A stretch of 64,000 nt of DNA from Spirochaetia bacterium (GTDB lineage: Bacteria; Spirochaetota; Spirochaetia; Treponematales; Treponemataceae), in the NCBI GenBank assembly GCA_022768865.1, contig JALELH010000027.1:1-64000 (forward strand), written 5' to 3'. A program made the translations under genes and the position numbers. The notes under the pieces are model-generated. The model saw only the letters and a list, made by a program, of their open reading frames with translations. It searched no databases and was not told the DNA's origin. Every line of letters starts with the position of its first letter. Within the stretch, counting starts at the first letter, position 1. Of the stretch, positions 16,811-24,591 are shown in pieces.

Positions 16811-17647
16811 TTATTGCTGGCTTTGTCTTATTTGCTGCGGTGTCTGGTTAAAGGTTTTTTTGAAATCCCTCATAAAGCCTTTGTAGTCCCGGACACCGTT
16901 TTCTTCCAGAATTACGGAAATTTTTTTATCTGTGTTTCTAAGTTCGCCATAAACGGATGCAATCCTTAAGCTCATTAAATATTTATTTATGGTCATATTT
17001 GTATACTGCTTGAAAATGCGGCACAGATGTTCCTCGCAGACGTTGATGCCGGATGCCACTTCTGCAAGCTGAATGTTCCTGCGGTAATTTTTTTCAAGAT
17101 AGGAAATGACAGGTGAAATTCTTTTTATGCCGTTTTTGTTGTAGTCAAAATTTACGGAAACTTTATTTTCTGTTCTGTATTTTGAAATCAGCATGTAAAA
17201 TAGATTATACATTAATGAAATGAATTTTATACGGCAGCCGGGTTCTTCCTTGCCTAAGACTTTTTTCATTTTTAAAAGTTCCTTGCCAACTGCTTCAGCT
17301 TCTTTGTCTTTAAAAATTGTATTGAATAAATAATTGGGCATGGAAGAATCAATTCCTGTAAATGCACTTAGCGGCACTTGCAGTAAAAGATATTTTACGT
17401 TTCCCTGCAGGCGGGTTGAATGAATTTCTTCTGAATTGATTATGGCAAGCTGACCGCCGGACAAGATATAGCTTTTGCCTTCAACAAATAAATCCATTTT
17501 TCCGTCTATTACGTAAATAAGTTCAATGTGGTTGTGCCAGTGGAAAGGAGAATAAAAGTTAAAGTCTTCTATAAAATCAAAGCGGATGATGAACTGCATT
17601 TCAAACTGCTTTTTATGCAGGATGTCTTCGCACTTGTATTCTTTCAT
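16811..17647 (-). CDS. AraC-family transcriptional regulator (cupin + HTH)
   Basis: The N-terminal residues about 20-130 resemble a sugar-sensing cupin (PFHWHNHIELIYVIDGKMDLFVEGKSY, ...AIINSEEIHS). The C-terminal 100 residues are the two-HTH AraC domain (IQLAEVASGINVCEEHLCRIFKQYTNMTINKYLMSLRI, ending in MRDFKKTFNQTPQQIR). Length 278 aa is standard. No sugar genes lie immediately beside it; the neighbours are a SUMF1 lipoprotein and a guanine deaminase, so the target is unclear. Confidence 0.85.
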   Translation of the reverse strand: MKEYKCEDILHKKQFEMQFIIRFDFIEDFNFYSPFHWHNHIELIYVIDGKMDLFVEGKSYILSGGQLAIINSEEIHSTRLQGNVKYLLLQVPLSAFTGIDSSMPNYLFNTIFKDKEAEAVGKELLKMKKVLGKEEPGCRIKFISLMYNLFYMLISKYRTENKVSVNFDYNKNGIKRISPVISYLEKNYRRNIQLAEVASGINVCEEHLCRIFKQYTNMTINKYLMSLRIASVYGELRNTDKKISVILEENGVRDYKGFMRDFKKTFNQTPQQIRQSQQ

Positions 17648-17724
17648 ATTACCCCTTTATAAAAAGTAATTTAGTTGTAATAGATATTATTGTGTTATAA
17701 TTTGATATGAAATGAATAGCCAGC

Positions 17725-18186
17725 CTAATAAATCTTGTGTTCCATATTGGCGTAGTCGTTGAACAGTTTAAGGCATTCATTCCGTTCAAGTTCCTGGCCG
17801 TAGTTGTCTCCTTCCTGGTTCCATTTATTATAGAAGACTTCGTCGCGGAAACCGATTTTGTCCGTGTCCTTTATGCTGCAGCCGTAGTAAACTTTAGAAA
17901 TGTTTGCCCAGAGAATTGCACCCTTGCACATTGGGCATGGAGCGGCAGTTGTGTAAAGTTCTGCACCGGATAAATCATGTGTGTGCGAATTTTTTGATGC
18001 ATCACGGATTGCTTCCATTTCTCCGTGGCAGGTGGCGTCGTGGTTTAGCAAAACCCTGTTGTGTCCGCGGCCGATTATTTTTCCGTCTTTAACGATTACA
18101 CAGCCAAAAGGTCCGCCTTCGTGATTTTTAATTCCGCTGTAAGCTTCAGCAATTGCTTCTTTCATAAAATCTTTATTTTCGTTCAT
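17725..18186 (-). CDS. Guanine deaminase-type nucleoside/base deaminase
   Basis: The cytidine-deaminase fold has zinc motifs CHGEMEAI (HAE-like, with H and the proton-shuttling E) and APCPMCKGAILWA (PCxxC). The C-terminal region (YNKWNQEGDNYGQELERNECLKLFNDYA) is similar to that of bacterial guanine deaminases. The expected reaction is guanine to xanthine plus ammonia in the cytoplasm, supplying nitrogen or purine salvage. The length of 153 aa matches that family. It is transcribed in the same direction as the AraC regulator 77 bp downstream but is probably independent. Confidence 0.8.
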   Translation of the reverse strand: MNENKDFMKEAIAEAYSGIKNHEGGPFGCVIVKDGKIIGRGHNRVLLNHDATCHGEMEAIRDASKNSHTHDLSGAELYTTAAPCPMCKGAILWANISKVYYGCSIKDTDKIGFRDEVFYNKWNQEGDNYGQELERNECLKLFNDYANMEHKIY

Positions 18187-18221
18187 ATTTATAATAATAC
18201 AATAATTTTTTATAAATTAAT

Positions 18222-18238
18222 ATAAACGCCTCTCGGCA
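18222..18238. repeat. Half copy of family 1 element end
   Basis: ATAAACGCCTCTCGGCA matches one end of the family 1 elements, without the rest of the element. Similar remnants lie at 27652-27668 and 41947-41963. Confidence 0.6.
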
Positions 18239-18358
18239 AGTGTAAATTATTCAAGAAATTAAAGTTCAACTTTAATGACAAAATCAAAATAAAATGCTAG
18301 AGTTAGTTTATATTTGCTGGTTTTCAATGGCGAAAATTTTTTAACGGAGGATACACCT

Positions 18359-18460
18359 ATGACTAAACATACCGTCAAACAGGTCAAACGTATTAAACGT
18401 CAGCACCTAGTGCATCTTACGCTAAAAAATTTTAATGGAGCCGGCAAAGGTTTAATTTAA
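18359..18460 (+). CDS. Possible 33-aa basic leader peptide
   Basis: This ORF is too short for the track. ATG 18359 follows TTTAACGGAGG, one of the strongest ribosome binding sites in the window, and encodes MTKHTVKQVKRIKRQHLVHL plus 13 further residues rich in K, R and H. The ribosome-binding-site region (AAAATTTTTTAACG) and the end of the ORF (CGCTAAAAAATTTT) form a near-perfect 14-bp inverted repeat. GGAGCC at about 18438 pairs with GGCTCC at about 18484. This arrangement suggests a leader peptide controlling the HTH gene at 18530, but a small toxin or a stand-alone peptide is possible. Confidence 0.5.
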   Translation: MTKHTVKQVKRIKRQHLVHLTLKNFNGAGKGLI

Positions 18461-18529
18461 TTCCTTTCTATTTATTCAGGTTGGCTCCGGAAGAACCATA
18501 AAAGGTTTAATGACCATAAGGAGAACAAC

Positions 18530-18862
18530 ATGAATAATTCAATTTTAATTTCTGGCTGCAATTCAAATTACATTCCTGACAATGCAAGAACTTTTATGAA
18601 GCCTGTTGTAAATCTTGGCGCAACGGGAACAAATATAAAGAACCTTATGAAGACTTCCGGTTTTTCTGCCAGGGATCTGCAGCTGCTTATGGATTTTCCT
18701 TATATCCAGACAATCTATAACTGGACACGGGGAATCAACCTGCCCACAATAGACAATCTGGTTGTCCTTTCTAAGATTTTTAACTGTTCCATAAATGAAA
18801 TCGTCGTTACCGATATGGTAGAAATTACGCTGAACGGTGCTGCCAGCATAAAGAGTGCATGA
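18530..18862 (+). CDS. HTH (XRE-like) DNA-binding protein
   Basis: Residues about 35-95 form a Cro-type HTH (TNIKNLMKTSGFSARDLQLLMDFPYIQTIYNWTRGINLPTIDNLVVLSKIF). A short N-terminal extension and a small C-terminal beta tail (MVEITLNGAA) flank it. AAGGAG precedes the ATG. It lies just upstream of an antitoxin/toxin pair that has its own consensus promoter, so it is probably a separate regulator, though it might control that pair. No other domain is visible. Confidence 0.7.
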   Translation: MNNSILISGCNSNYIPDNARTFMKPVVNLGATGTNIKNLMKTSGFSARDLQLLMDFPYIQTIYNWTRGINLPTIDNLVVLSKIFNCSINEIVVTDMVEITLNGAASIKSA

Positions 18863-18902
18863 AAACCAGGATGATGTTCCGAGGTTTTTATTTTTTTGCA
18901 AA

Positions 18903-18931
18903 TTGACATGGAAAGAATCTGAATTTATAAT
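18903..18931 (+). promoter_or_regulatory. Consensus promoter for the toxin-antitoxin pair
   Basis: TTGACA (18903-18908), 17-bp spacer, TATAAT (18926-18931): a full match to the sigma70 consensus. It is followed by AGAGGGGG before the antitoxin ATG at 18956. Confidence 0.85.
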
Positions 18932-18955
18932 TTTAGAAACAAGAGGGGGCATTTT

Positions 18956-19204
18956 ATGACAAGTACTTTTCAATTAAAGCCGGGTGAATTCAACATTGAT
19001 TTTTTCAATAAGTTAAAGACCCTGTTTGCCGGTCAGTCTCTTGAAATAACCATAAAGAATCAGGATCAGGATTCAGAAGAATATAATGATGATTTTGCAA
19101 ATGAACTTTTATCAGAAAATGCACAGCTCGCTGCAGGCCTGAAGAATGGCACAGTCAGAACTTATAAAAACATGACAGAGTATGAGGCTGTTAATGGTTT
19201 ATAA
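18956..19204 (+). CDS. Putative antitoxin of a YafQ-type toxin-antitoxin pair
   Basis: The protein is small and acidic (82 aa). It starts with FQLKPGEFNIDFFNKLKTLFAGQSLEITI and has a helical C-terminus (NELLSENAQLAAGLKNGTVRTYKNMTEYEAV) of the kind that wraps RelE-fold toxins. Its stop overlaps the start of the toxin reading frame (ATG 19194), the usual coupling. No ribbon-helix-helix motif is obvious. The identity rests mainly on the adjacent YafQ-like sequence. Confidence 0.65.
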   Translation: MTSTFQLKPGEFNIDFFNKLKTLFAGQSLEITIKNQDQDSEEYNDDFANELLSENAQLAAGLKNGTVRTYKNMTEYEAVNGL

Positions 19205-19461
19205 GCTTGTAACTTCTAAAAGATTCGATAAGGAATATAAGAAGCTGCCGCCTGAATTGAGAACTGAAACAAAATGTTATAGATAAACTTTTAGCAGGGC
19301 AGAAGCTTGAAGCAAAATATAAAGACCATCAGCTAAAAGGAAAACTTAAAGATTTCAGGGACTGCCACGTCCGCCCGGATTTAGTTTTAATTTACAGTAT
19401 AAATAACGAAAACCTTATTTTAAATGCATTCAGAATCAATAGTCATTCTGAAATATTTTAA
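19194..19461 (+). pseudogene. YafQ/RelE-type mRNA interferase toxin, frameshifted
   Basis: ATG 19194 opens MVYKLVTSKRFDKEYKKLPPELR and then stops early. Shifting one frame at about 19262-19272 gives a convincing remainder: ELKQNVIDKLLAGQKLEAKYKDHQL, then GKLKDFRDCHVRPDLVLIYSI, ending NAFRINSHSEIF at TAA 19459-19461. The whole would be about 88 aa, normal for YafQ, including the C-terminal histidine (SHS) used by the family. The toxin is therefore probably inactive while the antitoxin is intact. This is the pattern expected when a toxin has been disarmed; an assembly error is the alternative. Confidence 0.75.
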
Positions 19462-19573
19462 TAATCATACTTTTATTTTCATCGGTATTTGCATAGTAAT
19501 TTTTTTGTTTTTCATGAAAAAATTCGAGGGTCTCGAAATTTTATTAAATGCTTCTTACTTTTGGAACCTGATT

Positions 19574-19777
19574 TTATTCCTGCCCTTCGGAAGTATCATC
19601 ATTTCTTTCCATAAACATTTCGGCATCTTCGTGGCCGTATTTCTTTTCCCAGCTGCTGAAGGTGCCTGGTGTTTTTAAACCTGAAGTATTTTCCGTCTGC
19701 TTATTTTTTGATTTTGGAATTTTAATTGGGTTTGAATATTGTTTTCTCATTTTTGCATAATATTCGCTGTCGTCCAT
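19574..19777 (-). CDS. Small hydrophilic hypothetical protein, 67 aa
   Basis: A GAGGT ribosome binding site lies 8-9 bp before the start on the minus strand, which favours a real gene. The protein is highly charged and low in hydrophobic residues (MDDSEYYAKMRKQYSNPIKI, ...SWEKKYGHEDAEMFMERND), so it is probably soluble and may be disordered. No family is recognised. It is convergent with the dead toxin gene and divergent from the ArsC-like gene. Confidence 0.5.
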   Translation of the reverse strand: MDDSEYYAKMRKQYSNPIKIPKSKNKQTENTSGLKTPGTFSSWEKKYGHEDAEMFMERNDDTSEGQE

Positions 19778-19839
19778 ATTTTTACCTCAGATTCTAATTT
19801 TACCACAAAAATGATATTATCGTAACAAGATAAACTATT

Positions 19840-20031
19840 AGGAAAATGTCGGGTAATGAAAAGTATTATCGGTTTTGTAAAAAACAAAATGCCTCTCGGC
19901 AGAACCAGCCCTGAAAAAAAGGCTTCCGCACTACGTTTGTGCAGATTTTTTTTCAGTTCTGAACCTGCCTACGGCGTTTGTCTTTAATAAAAAATTATTT
20001 TACTAATTGTTTTAAAACTCGACATTTACCT
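19840..20031. repeat. Nested-palindrome element, copy 3 (family 1)
   Basis: The core 19884-19981 (ACAAAATGCC...GGCGTTTGT) aligns closely with copy 2, sharing the CTCTCGGCAGAACCAG and CTTCCGCACTACGTTTGTGC stretches. The outer arms AGGAAAATGTCGGG (19840-19853) and CTCGACATTTACCT (20018-20031) match as inverted repeats at 12 of 14 positions, so the full element is about 192 bp. Confidence 0.8.
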
Positions 20032-20062
20032 CATATTTAAATACGCTAGATAGGAAACAAAT

Positions 20063-20422
20063 ATGGCAATACAGATTTTTGGAACAGCTAAATCTTTTGA
20101 TGTAAAAAAGGCAGAAAGATATTTTGCAGAACGCAGGATTCCGGTTCAGAAAATTGACCTGAAAGAAAAAGGCATTTCTAAAGGTGAACTTGAAAGCGTA
20201 ATTTCCTGCATTGCAAAAAAGACAGGCAGCAGGGCAGACGCCATTGAACTTCTTGCAGACAAGAAAAACAAGGACTATGCAAGTTTTGCCTATCTTGATG
20301 ACAGTGAAAAAGAAAACAAGCTTTTAGAAAATCCATTGCTCCTGGTTCAGCCTGTAGTCCGCAACGGAAAAGATGCAGCAACTGTCGGCTACGAACCTGA
20401 CACCTGGAAAACCTGGAATTAA
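20063..20422 (+). CDS. ArsC/Spx-fold protein lacking the active-site cysteine
   Basis: The 119-aa thioredoxin-like fold of the ArsC/Spx/MgsR family is recognisable: IQIFGTAKSFDVKKAERYFAERRIPVQKIDLKEKGIS at the start, KDYASFAYLDD in the centre, and ENPLLLVQPVVRNGKDAATVGYEPDTWKTW at the end. Where ArsC and Spx have a Cys (about residue 10-13), this protein reads GTAKSFD with no Cys. Arsenate reduction or redox sensing through that cysteine is thus unlikely. It is convergent with trkH with a 1-bp gap. The role is unknown. Confidence 0.75.
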   Translation: MAIQIFGTAKSFDVKKAERYFAERRIPVQKIDLKEKGISKGELESVISCIAKKTGSRADAIELLADKKNKDYASFAYLDDSEKENKLLENPLLLVQPVVRNGKDAATVGYEPDTWKTWN

Positions 20423-20423
20423 T

Positions 20424-21884
20424 TTATTTTTTCCAGAAAGAAGGAGCAAGAAAAATAATAAGGGTAAACAATTCCAGACGGCCTGCAATCATGGTAAAGC
20501 AGTAAAGCCATTTTACAGGGGATGCAATCCAGCCATAGTTGCAAGCAGGTCCAAGTAAATTAAATCCAGGCCCAATGTTTCCAATCATTGATGCAGAACC
20601 TGTAAAGGAAGTTAAAATGTCCATTCCAAAAATAGAGCCGAAGAAAGTCGTAAATATTAAAAGAAAAAAATAAAGGCAGAAAAAAGCCGTTACAGACGGA
20701 ATGATTTCTTTTCTTGCTGCCTGCTGATTTAAGCGTAAGGAAAAAATTCCATGGGGATGAATAAGCTTCTGAACTTCTATTTTTAAAATCTTGTAGAAAA
20801 TTATCCAGCGCACAACTTTAATTCCGCCTGCAGTAGAACCTGAAGAACCGCCGATAAAAAACAGCGCAAAAATAACTGCCTGGCTTGCCGGCGACCATAA
20901 AGTAAAATCGCAGGTGGCAAAACCCGTTGTGCTTAAAATCGTCGCAACCTGAAAAGAAGTGTATCTTAAGGTTTTAAATAAACTTCCATACTGTCCGTAT
21001 TCAAAAATTGTAAGCAGCAGAATTGCTACCGCATTAATTCCAAAATAGCCCTTTAATTCAGAATTGTTTTTTAATTCAGAAAACTGGCGTGCAAATACAT
21101 AAAAGTAAAGTGAAAAATTTATTCCTGAAAGAAACATAAATGTAAAGCAGATTACATCTATGGCTGCGCTGTTGTAGGCTGCAATGCTTGCGTTTCTTGT
21201 TGAAAATCCCCCTGTGCCTAAAGTAGAAAAAGCGTGGCTTAAGGCATCTATAAAATCCATGCCGGCAATGCGTAAAAGCAAGGTTTCTGCCAGAGTCATT
21301 CCAAGATACATGAACCAGAGGATTTTTGCAGTAGTCGTAATGCGCGGTGTAAACTTTCCTTTTTCTGGTCCTGTAGTTTCTGCCTTTATTAGCTGGAATC
21401 CGCCGATGCCAAGAATCGGTAAAAGGGCAACGGTCAATGCAACGATTCCCATTCCGCCAAGCCAGTGAGTTAGGCAGCGCCACATGTTTATGCTGCGCGG
21501 AAGATTTTCTATTTCAGAAAGAATTGTTGCTCCTGTTGTTGTAAAGCCTGAAACGCTTTCAAAAACTGCATCTGTTATGGAAGGAATTGCTCCGCTTGCG
21601 TAAAAGGGAATTGCTCCAAAAAGGCAGGCACCAATCCATGCAACGGCAACTACTACAAAACTTGCGCGCACTGAAAGTTTTGCTTTTTGTTTGTGCTTAA
21701 TTCCTAAAAATAAAAGTCCTATAAAAAAGCTTATTCCCATTGGAATTAAAAAAGAGGGCAATACGGAATATTCGTGGCAATACAAAGCCGTTAAAACCGG
21801 AATAAAAAAAGAAAGTCCCACTATGGCAATAATTAAAAACAGGACTTTGAAAACTGTAATTGTTACTGTTGATTTATATTTCAT
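20424..21884 (-). CDS. trkH: Trk potassium uptake membrane subunit TrkH
   Basis: The 486-aa polytopic protein has repeated M1-P-M2 units. The pore-loop pieces are TTGATIL, TLGTGGFSTRN, TTGFATCDF and MIGNIGPGFN, the four TrkH/KtrB-type filter segments. GGSSGSTAGGIKV, the conserved cytoplasm-facing stretch, is also present. It imports K+ across the inner membrane, gated by the TrkA ring. Its start overlaps the stop of trkA by 4 bp, so the two are translationally coupled in the order trkA-trkH. Confidence 0.92.
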   Translation of the reverse strand: MKYKSTVTITVFKVLFLIIAIVGLSFFIPVLTALYCHEYSVLPSFLIPMGISFFIGLLFLGIKHKQKAKLSVRASFVVVAVAWIGACLFGAIPFYASGAIPSITDAVFESVSGFTTTGATILSEIENLPRSINMWRCLTHWLGGMGIVALTVALLPILGIGGFQLIKAETTGPEKGKFTPRITTTAKILWFMYLGMTLAETLLLRIAGMDFIDALSHAFSTLGTGGFSTRNASIAAYNSAAIDVICFTFMFLSGINFSLYFYVFARQFSELKNNSELKGYFGINAVAILLLTIFEYGQYGSLFKTLRYTSFQVATILSTTGFATCDFTLWSPASQAVIFALFFIGGSSGSTAGGIKVVRWIIFYKILKIEVQKLIHPHGIFSLRLNQQAARKEIIPSVTAFFCLYFFLLIFTTFFGSIFGMDILTSFTGSASMIGNIGPGFNLLGPACNYGWIASPVKWLYCFTMIAGRLELFTLIIFLAPSFWKK

Positions 21885-23332
21885 TTGCTGAATTTTTCCA
21901 AGACTTTTTTGTCACCGGTTTTTTCTATAATTACTAAATGATCACCGGCAGATAAAATTGAATTTCCCTGCGGAAGTTCAAAACTTTTGCTTCCCGGTTT
22001 TTTAATTAAAAGAACTAAATACTGGCCAGGATTTGCAATGTCCTTTAGTGCCTTGCCTGCAAATTTGCTGTTAGGCGAAAGATCACATTCAATTATTTCA
22101 AATTCTCCGTTGGAAACTGTATGGATTCCCGTAACGCTTTTACCATGAAGATGACTGATGATTGAATCAACAAGGGTGTCTCGCATTGGAATGGCAACTT
22201 CAATGCCAAGCTTGCGTGCAATGTTTCCGTATTGTGCCTGATTTACAAGAACGATGGACCTTTCAACGCCAAGGGATTCAAGATATGCAGAAATTACCAT
22301 GTTAAGTTCGTGGTTGTGGGTTGCACAGATTAAAAGGTTGCACTTGTCCAGGCGTTCTTCTTCTATAATTGCTCCGTCCGTTATGTCTGCATGAATTACA
22401 TTTGCCGTTGGAAATTTATTTTTTGCGGCTTCGCAAAGTTCATAATCCGTATCAATGATTGTAAAGGACTGAGTTGATTTTTTTGTGCCGCCTAAGATTT
22501 TTGTAAGAAGGGATTTTTTTTCTTTTTCCATAATGCGTTCGGCAACAATTGTTCCGACTCTTCCGATTCCGCAAAGGCAGATTTTCTTGATTACGTCAAT
22601 TTGAATTCCGCACAAATCCACCATGTCCGAAATATTTTCTTTTGCCGTAATTATTCCGATTCTGTCTCCTGCATGAAGAATAGTTTCTCCGCTTGGAAGT
22701 GCGCTGATCATGTTGTCTGATTCAGGATCTTTTGTTTCCTGATATACGACAAGGAATTTTTTGTCCGTAAGGTTGCGTATGTTTTTTAATGCCGTTCCGT
22801 CCAGCTTGCTGTCTTTTTCTACCTGCAGTGCCGTAACTTCGTATTCTCCGTTTTCCCCGAAATCAACAATGTCACTTATGGCACCGTGCTCAACGGCTTT
22901 TACAATTGCTTCTGCTGCTTCAACGTCAGGGTGAACCATGTAGTCAATTCCATAAAGAGGACGGTGGTTTCCTTTAAAAGTATCGGCGTGATGTTTTGCA
23001 ACGTCATTTGTATTTACATAATATGCGTAATTCCTTACGCGGGCAATTTTTAAAATATTGGGATAGACTGTATCAACAAGGGAACATGTAATCATGTTGA
23101 TTTCATCATTGTTTGTAACCGTAACAAGAGCGTCCTGTTTTTCAATTCCGTGCTCTTCAAGATTTTCAAGATTATTTCCGTCAATGGCAAAAGCGTCACA
23201 ATCAAGCTGACTTTTTACGTTTTCAATGGTTTCTTCATTATTGTCGATTATTGTGACTGTATTTTTTTCATTGAGCAGTCTTTTGGCCAGCTGAATGCCC
23301 GTAAAGCCTGCACCGATAATCATAATGTTCAT
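21881..23332 (-). CDS. trkA: Trk system regulatory protein TrkA
   Basis: The 483-aa protein has two RCK-N Rossmann domains. The first starts MNIMIIGAGFTGIQLAKRL (GxGxxG) with NAD(H)-binding acidic TIIDNNEE; the second starts KKICLCGIGRVGTIVAERI near residue 235. Each is followed by a TrkA-C domain (EYEVTALQVEKDSKL and EFEIIECDLSPNSKF). This double arrangement is that of TrkA, which binds NAD/ATP and opens TrkH. It is first in the operon with trkH and diverges from sbcD, leaving about 60 bp for both promoters. Confidence 0.92.
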   Translation of the reverse strand: MNIMIIGAGFTGIQLAKRLLNEKNTVTIIDNNEETIENVKSQLDCDAFAIDGNNLENLEEHGIEKQDALVTVTNNDEINMITCSLVDTVYPNILKIARVRNYAYYVNTNDVAKHHADTFKGNHRPLYGIDYMVHPDVEAAEAIVKAVEHGAISDIVDFGENGEYEVTALQVEKDSKLDGTALKNIRNLTDKKFLVVYQETKDPESDNMISALPSGETILHAGDRIGIITAKENISDMVDLCGIQIDVIKKICLCGIGRVGTIVAERIMEKEKKSLLTKILGGTKKSTQSFTIIDTDYELCEAAKNKFPTANVIHADITDGAIIEEERLDKCNLLICATHNHELNMVISAYLESLGVERSIVLVNQAQYGNIARKLGIEVAIPMRDTLVDSIISHLHGKSVTGIHTVSNGEFEIIECDLSPNSKFAGKALKDIANPGQYLVLLIKKPGSKSFELPQGNSILSAGDHLVIIEKTGDKKVLEKFSK

Positions 23333-23391
23333 TCTGAAATTATATCATTTTTATTTGCGAAAATCATCAAATATTCCTATATTAAAGTATT

Positions 23392-24588
23392 ATGAGATTT
23401 TTACATACTAGCGACTGGCATTTAGGAAAATTATTTTTTAATCATTCCTTAATTGAAGACCAGAAGTTTTTTTTAGACCAGATTATTGCAGAATTAAAAA
23501 AGGCAGCCGATGAAGACTGTCCTTATGATGCACTTATTGTTGCAGGTGACGTTTACGACAAGGCAATTCCGGCACCGGAAGCAGTTCCCTTGTTCAGTGA
23601 TTTTTTGAACAGGCTGCATGAAAATTTTCCGGCACTTCACATGTTTTTTACTTCGGGAAATCATGACAGTGCATCACGTTTAAGTTTTGCTTCCGATTTG
23701 CTTCACAGCCAGAATATTCACATAGTGACTGATGCCAATGATTGTGACAAAGGCGTTTTAATCGGCAATGAAAAAAATGACGATGCAGCAATTGTCTATC
23801 AGATTCCTTTTTTGCAGATTGGTTCTTTAACAGATGAAGACGGCAATGTTTTGCGCCATCAGGAAGAACTTGTAAAGGAAGCCTGCTGCAGGATTAAAAA
23901 AGCACACGACAAGTTTAAAACAAAAGTTCCTTCCATTATTAGTGCTCATATTTTTGCAACAAATTGCAGCCTTTCTGGTTCTGAAAGGAATTTTGTTGGA
24001 ACAGCAGAACAGGTTGATGCAGGTAATTTTGCTGATTTTGATTACACGGCTCTCGGGCATATTCATGGAAAGCAGAAAGTTGGTGCGGAAAAAATCTGCT
24101 ATTCAGGTTCACCCCTTGCCTATAATTTTGGCGAAAAGTCAGACAAGGTAATGCTGAGCGTAACTTTGACAAAAGACGGCATTGAAAAAAAAGAAATTCC
24201 TTTTAAGCCGCTCCATTCCGTTACAAGACTGGAAGGTTCCTTTGAAGATTTTCTTGGAGATAAATTTATTGACCATAAAGATGATTACCTTGAATTGATC
24301 TGCACCGATTCTACAGTTCATGAAAATCCCATTGAAACGCTTCGTGGCAAATATCCTTATCTTCTTTCTTTCCGTGTTGCAAGAAATGAAACTGCCGGTC
24401 AAAACATGGCTGTGGCAGAAAGGAAAAAAGCCCTTGAAAATATTGCATCCGGTGATTACGGAAAACTTTTTGATTTGTTTATAACTGACGTTTACAAAAA
24501 TAATTCTGGAAATCAGGAACAAGAAACTTACGGCAAAGAAAAAAAATTATTTTCAGAAATTGCAAAAGAAGCAGAGCAGGGAGAATAA
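23392..24588 (+). CDS. sbcD: Nuclease SbcCD subunit D
   Basis: Calcineurin-like phosphoesterase motifs appear in order: HTSDWHLGK, IVAGDVYDKAIP, TSGNHDSASRL, SAHIFA and YTALGHIHGKQ. These carry the two Mn2+ ligands of Mre11/SbcD. A C-terminal cap and an SbcC-contacting region complete 398 aa. With SbcC it forms an ATP-dependent nuclease that cuts DNA hairpins and processes blocked ends. This is relevant in a genome with many palindromic repeats. sbcC begins 3 bp downstream. Confidence 0.93.
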   Translation: MRFLHTSDWHLGKLFFNHSLIEDQKFFLDQIIAELKKAADEDCPYDALIVAGDVYDKAIPAPEAVPLFSDFLNRLHENFPALHMFFTSGNHDSASRLSFASDLLHSQNIHIVTDANDCDKGVLIGNEKNDDAAIVYQIPFLQIGSLTDEDGNVLRHQEELVKEACCRIKKAHDKFKTKVPSIISAHIFATNCSLSGSERNFVGTAEQVDAGNFADFDYTALGHIHGKQKVGAEKICYSGSPLAYNFGEKSDKVMLSVTLTKDGIEKKEIPFKPLHSVTRLEGSFEDFLGDKFIDHKDDYLELICTDSTVHENPIETLRGKYPYLLSFRVARNETAGQNMAVAERKKALENIASGDYGKLFDLFITDVYKNNSGNQEQETYGKEKKLFSEIAKEAEQGE

Positions 24589-24591
24589 GTT

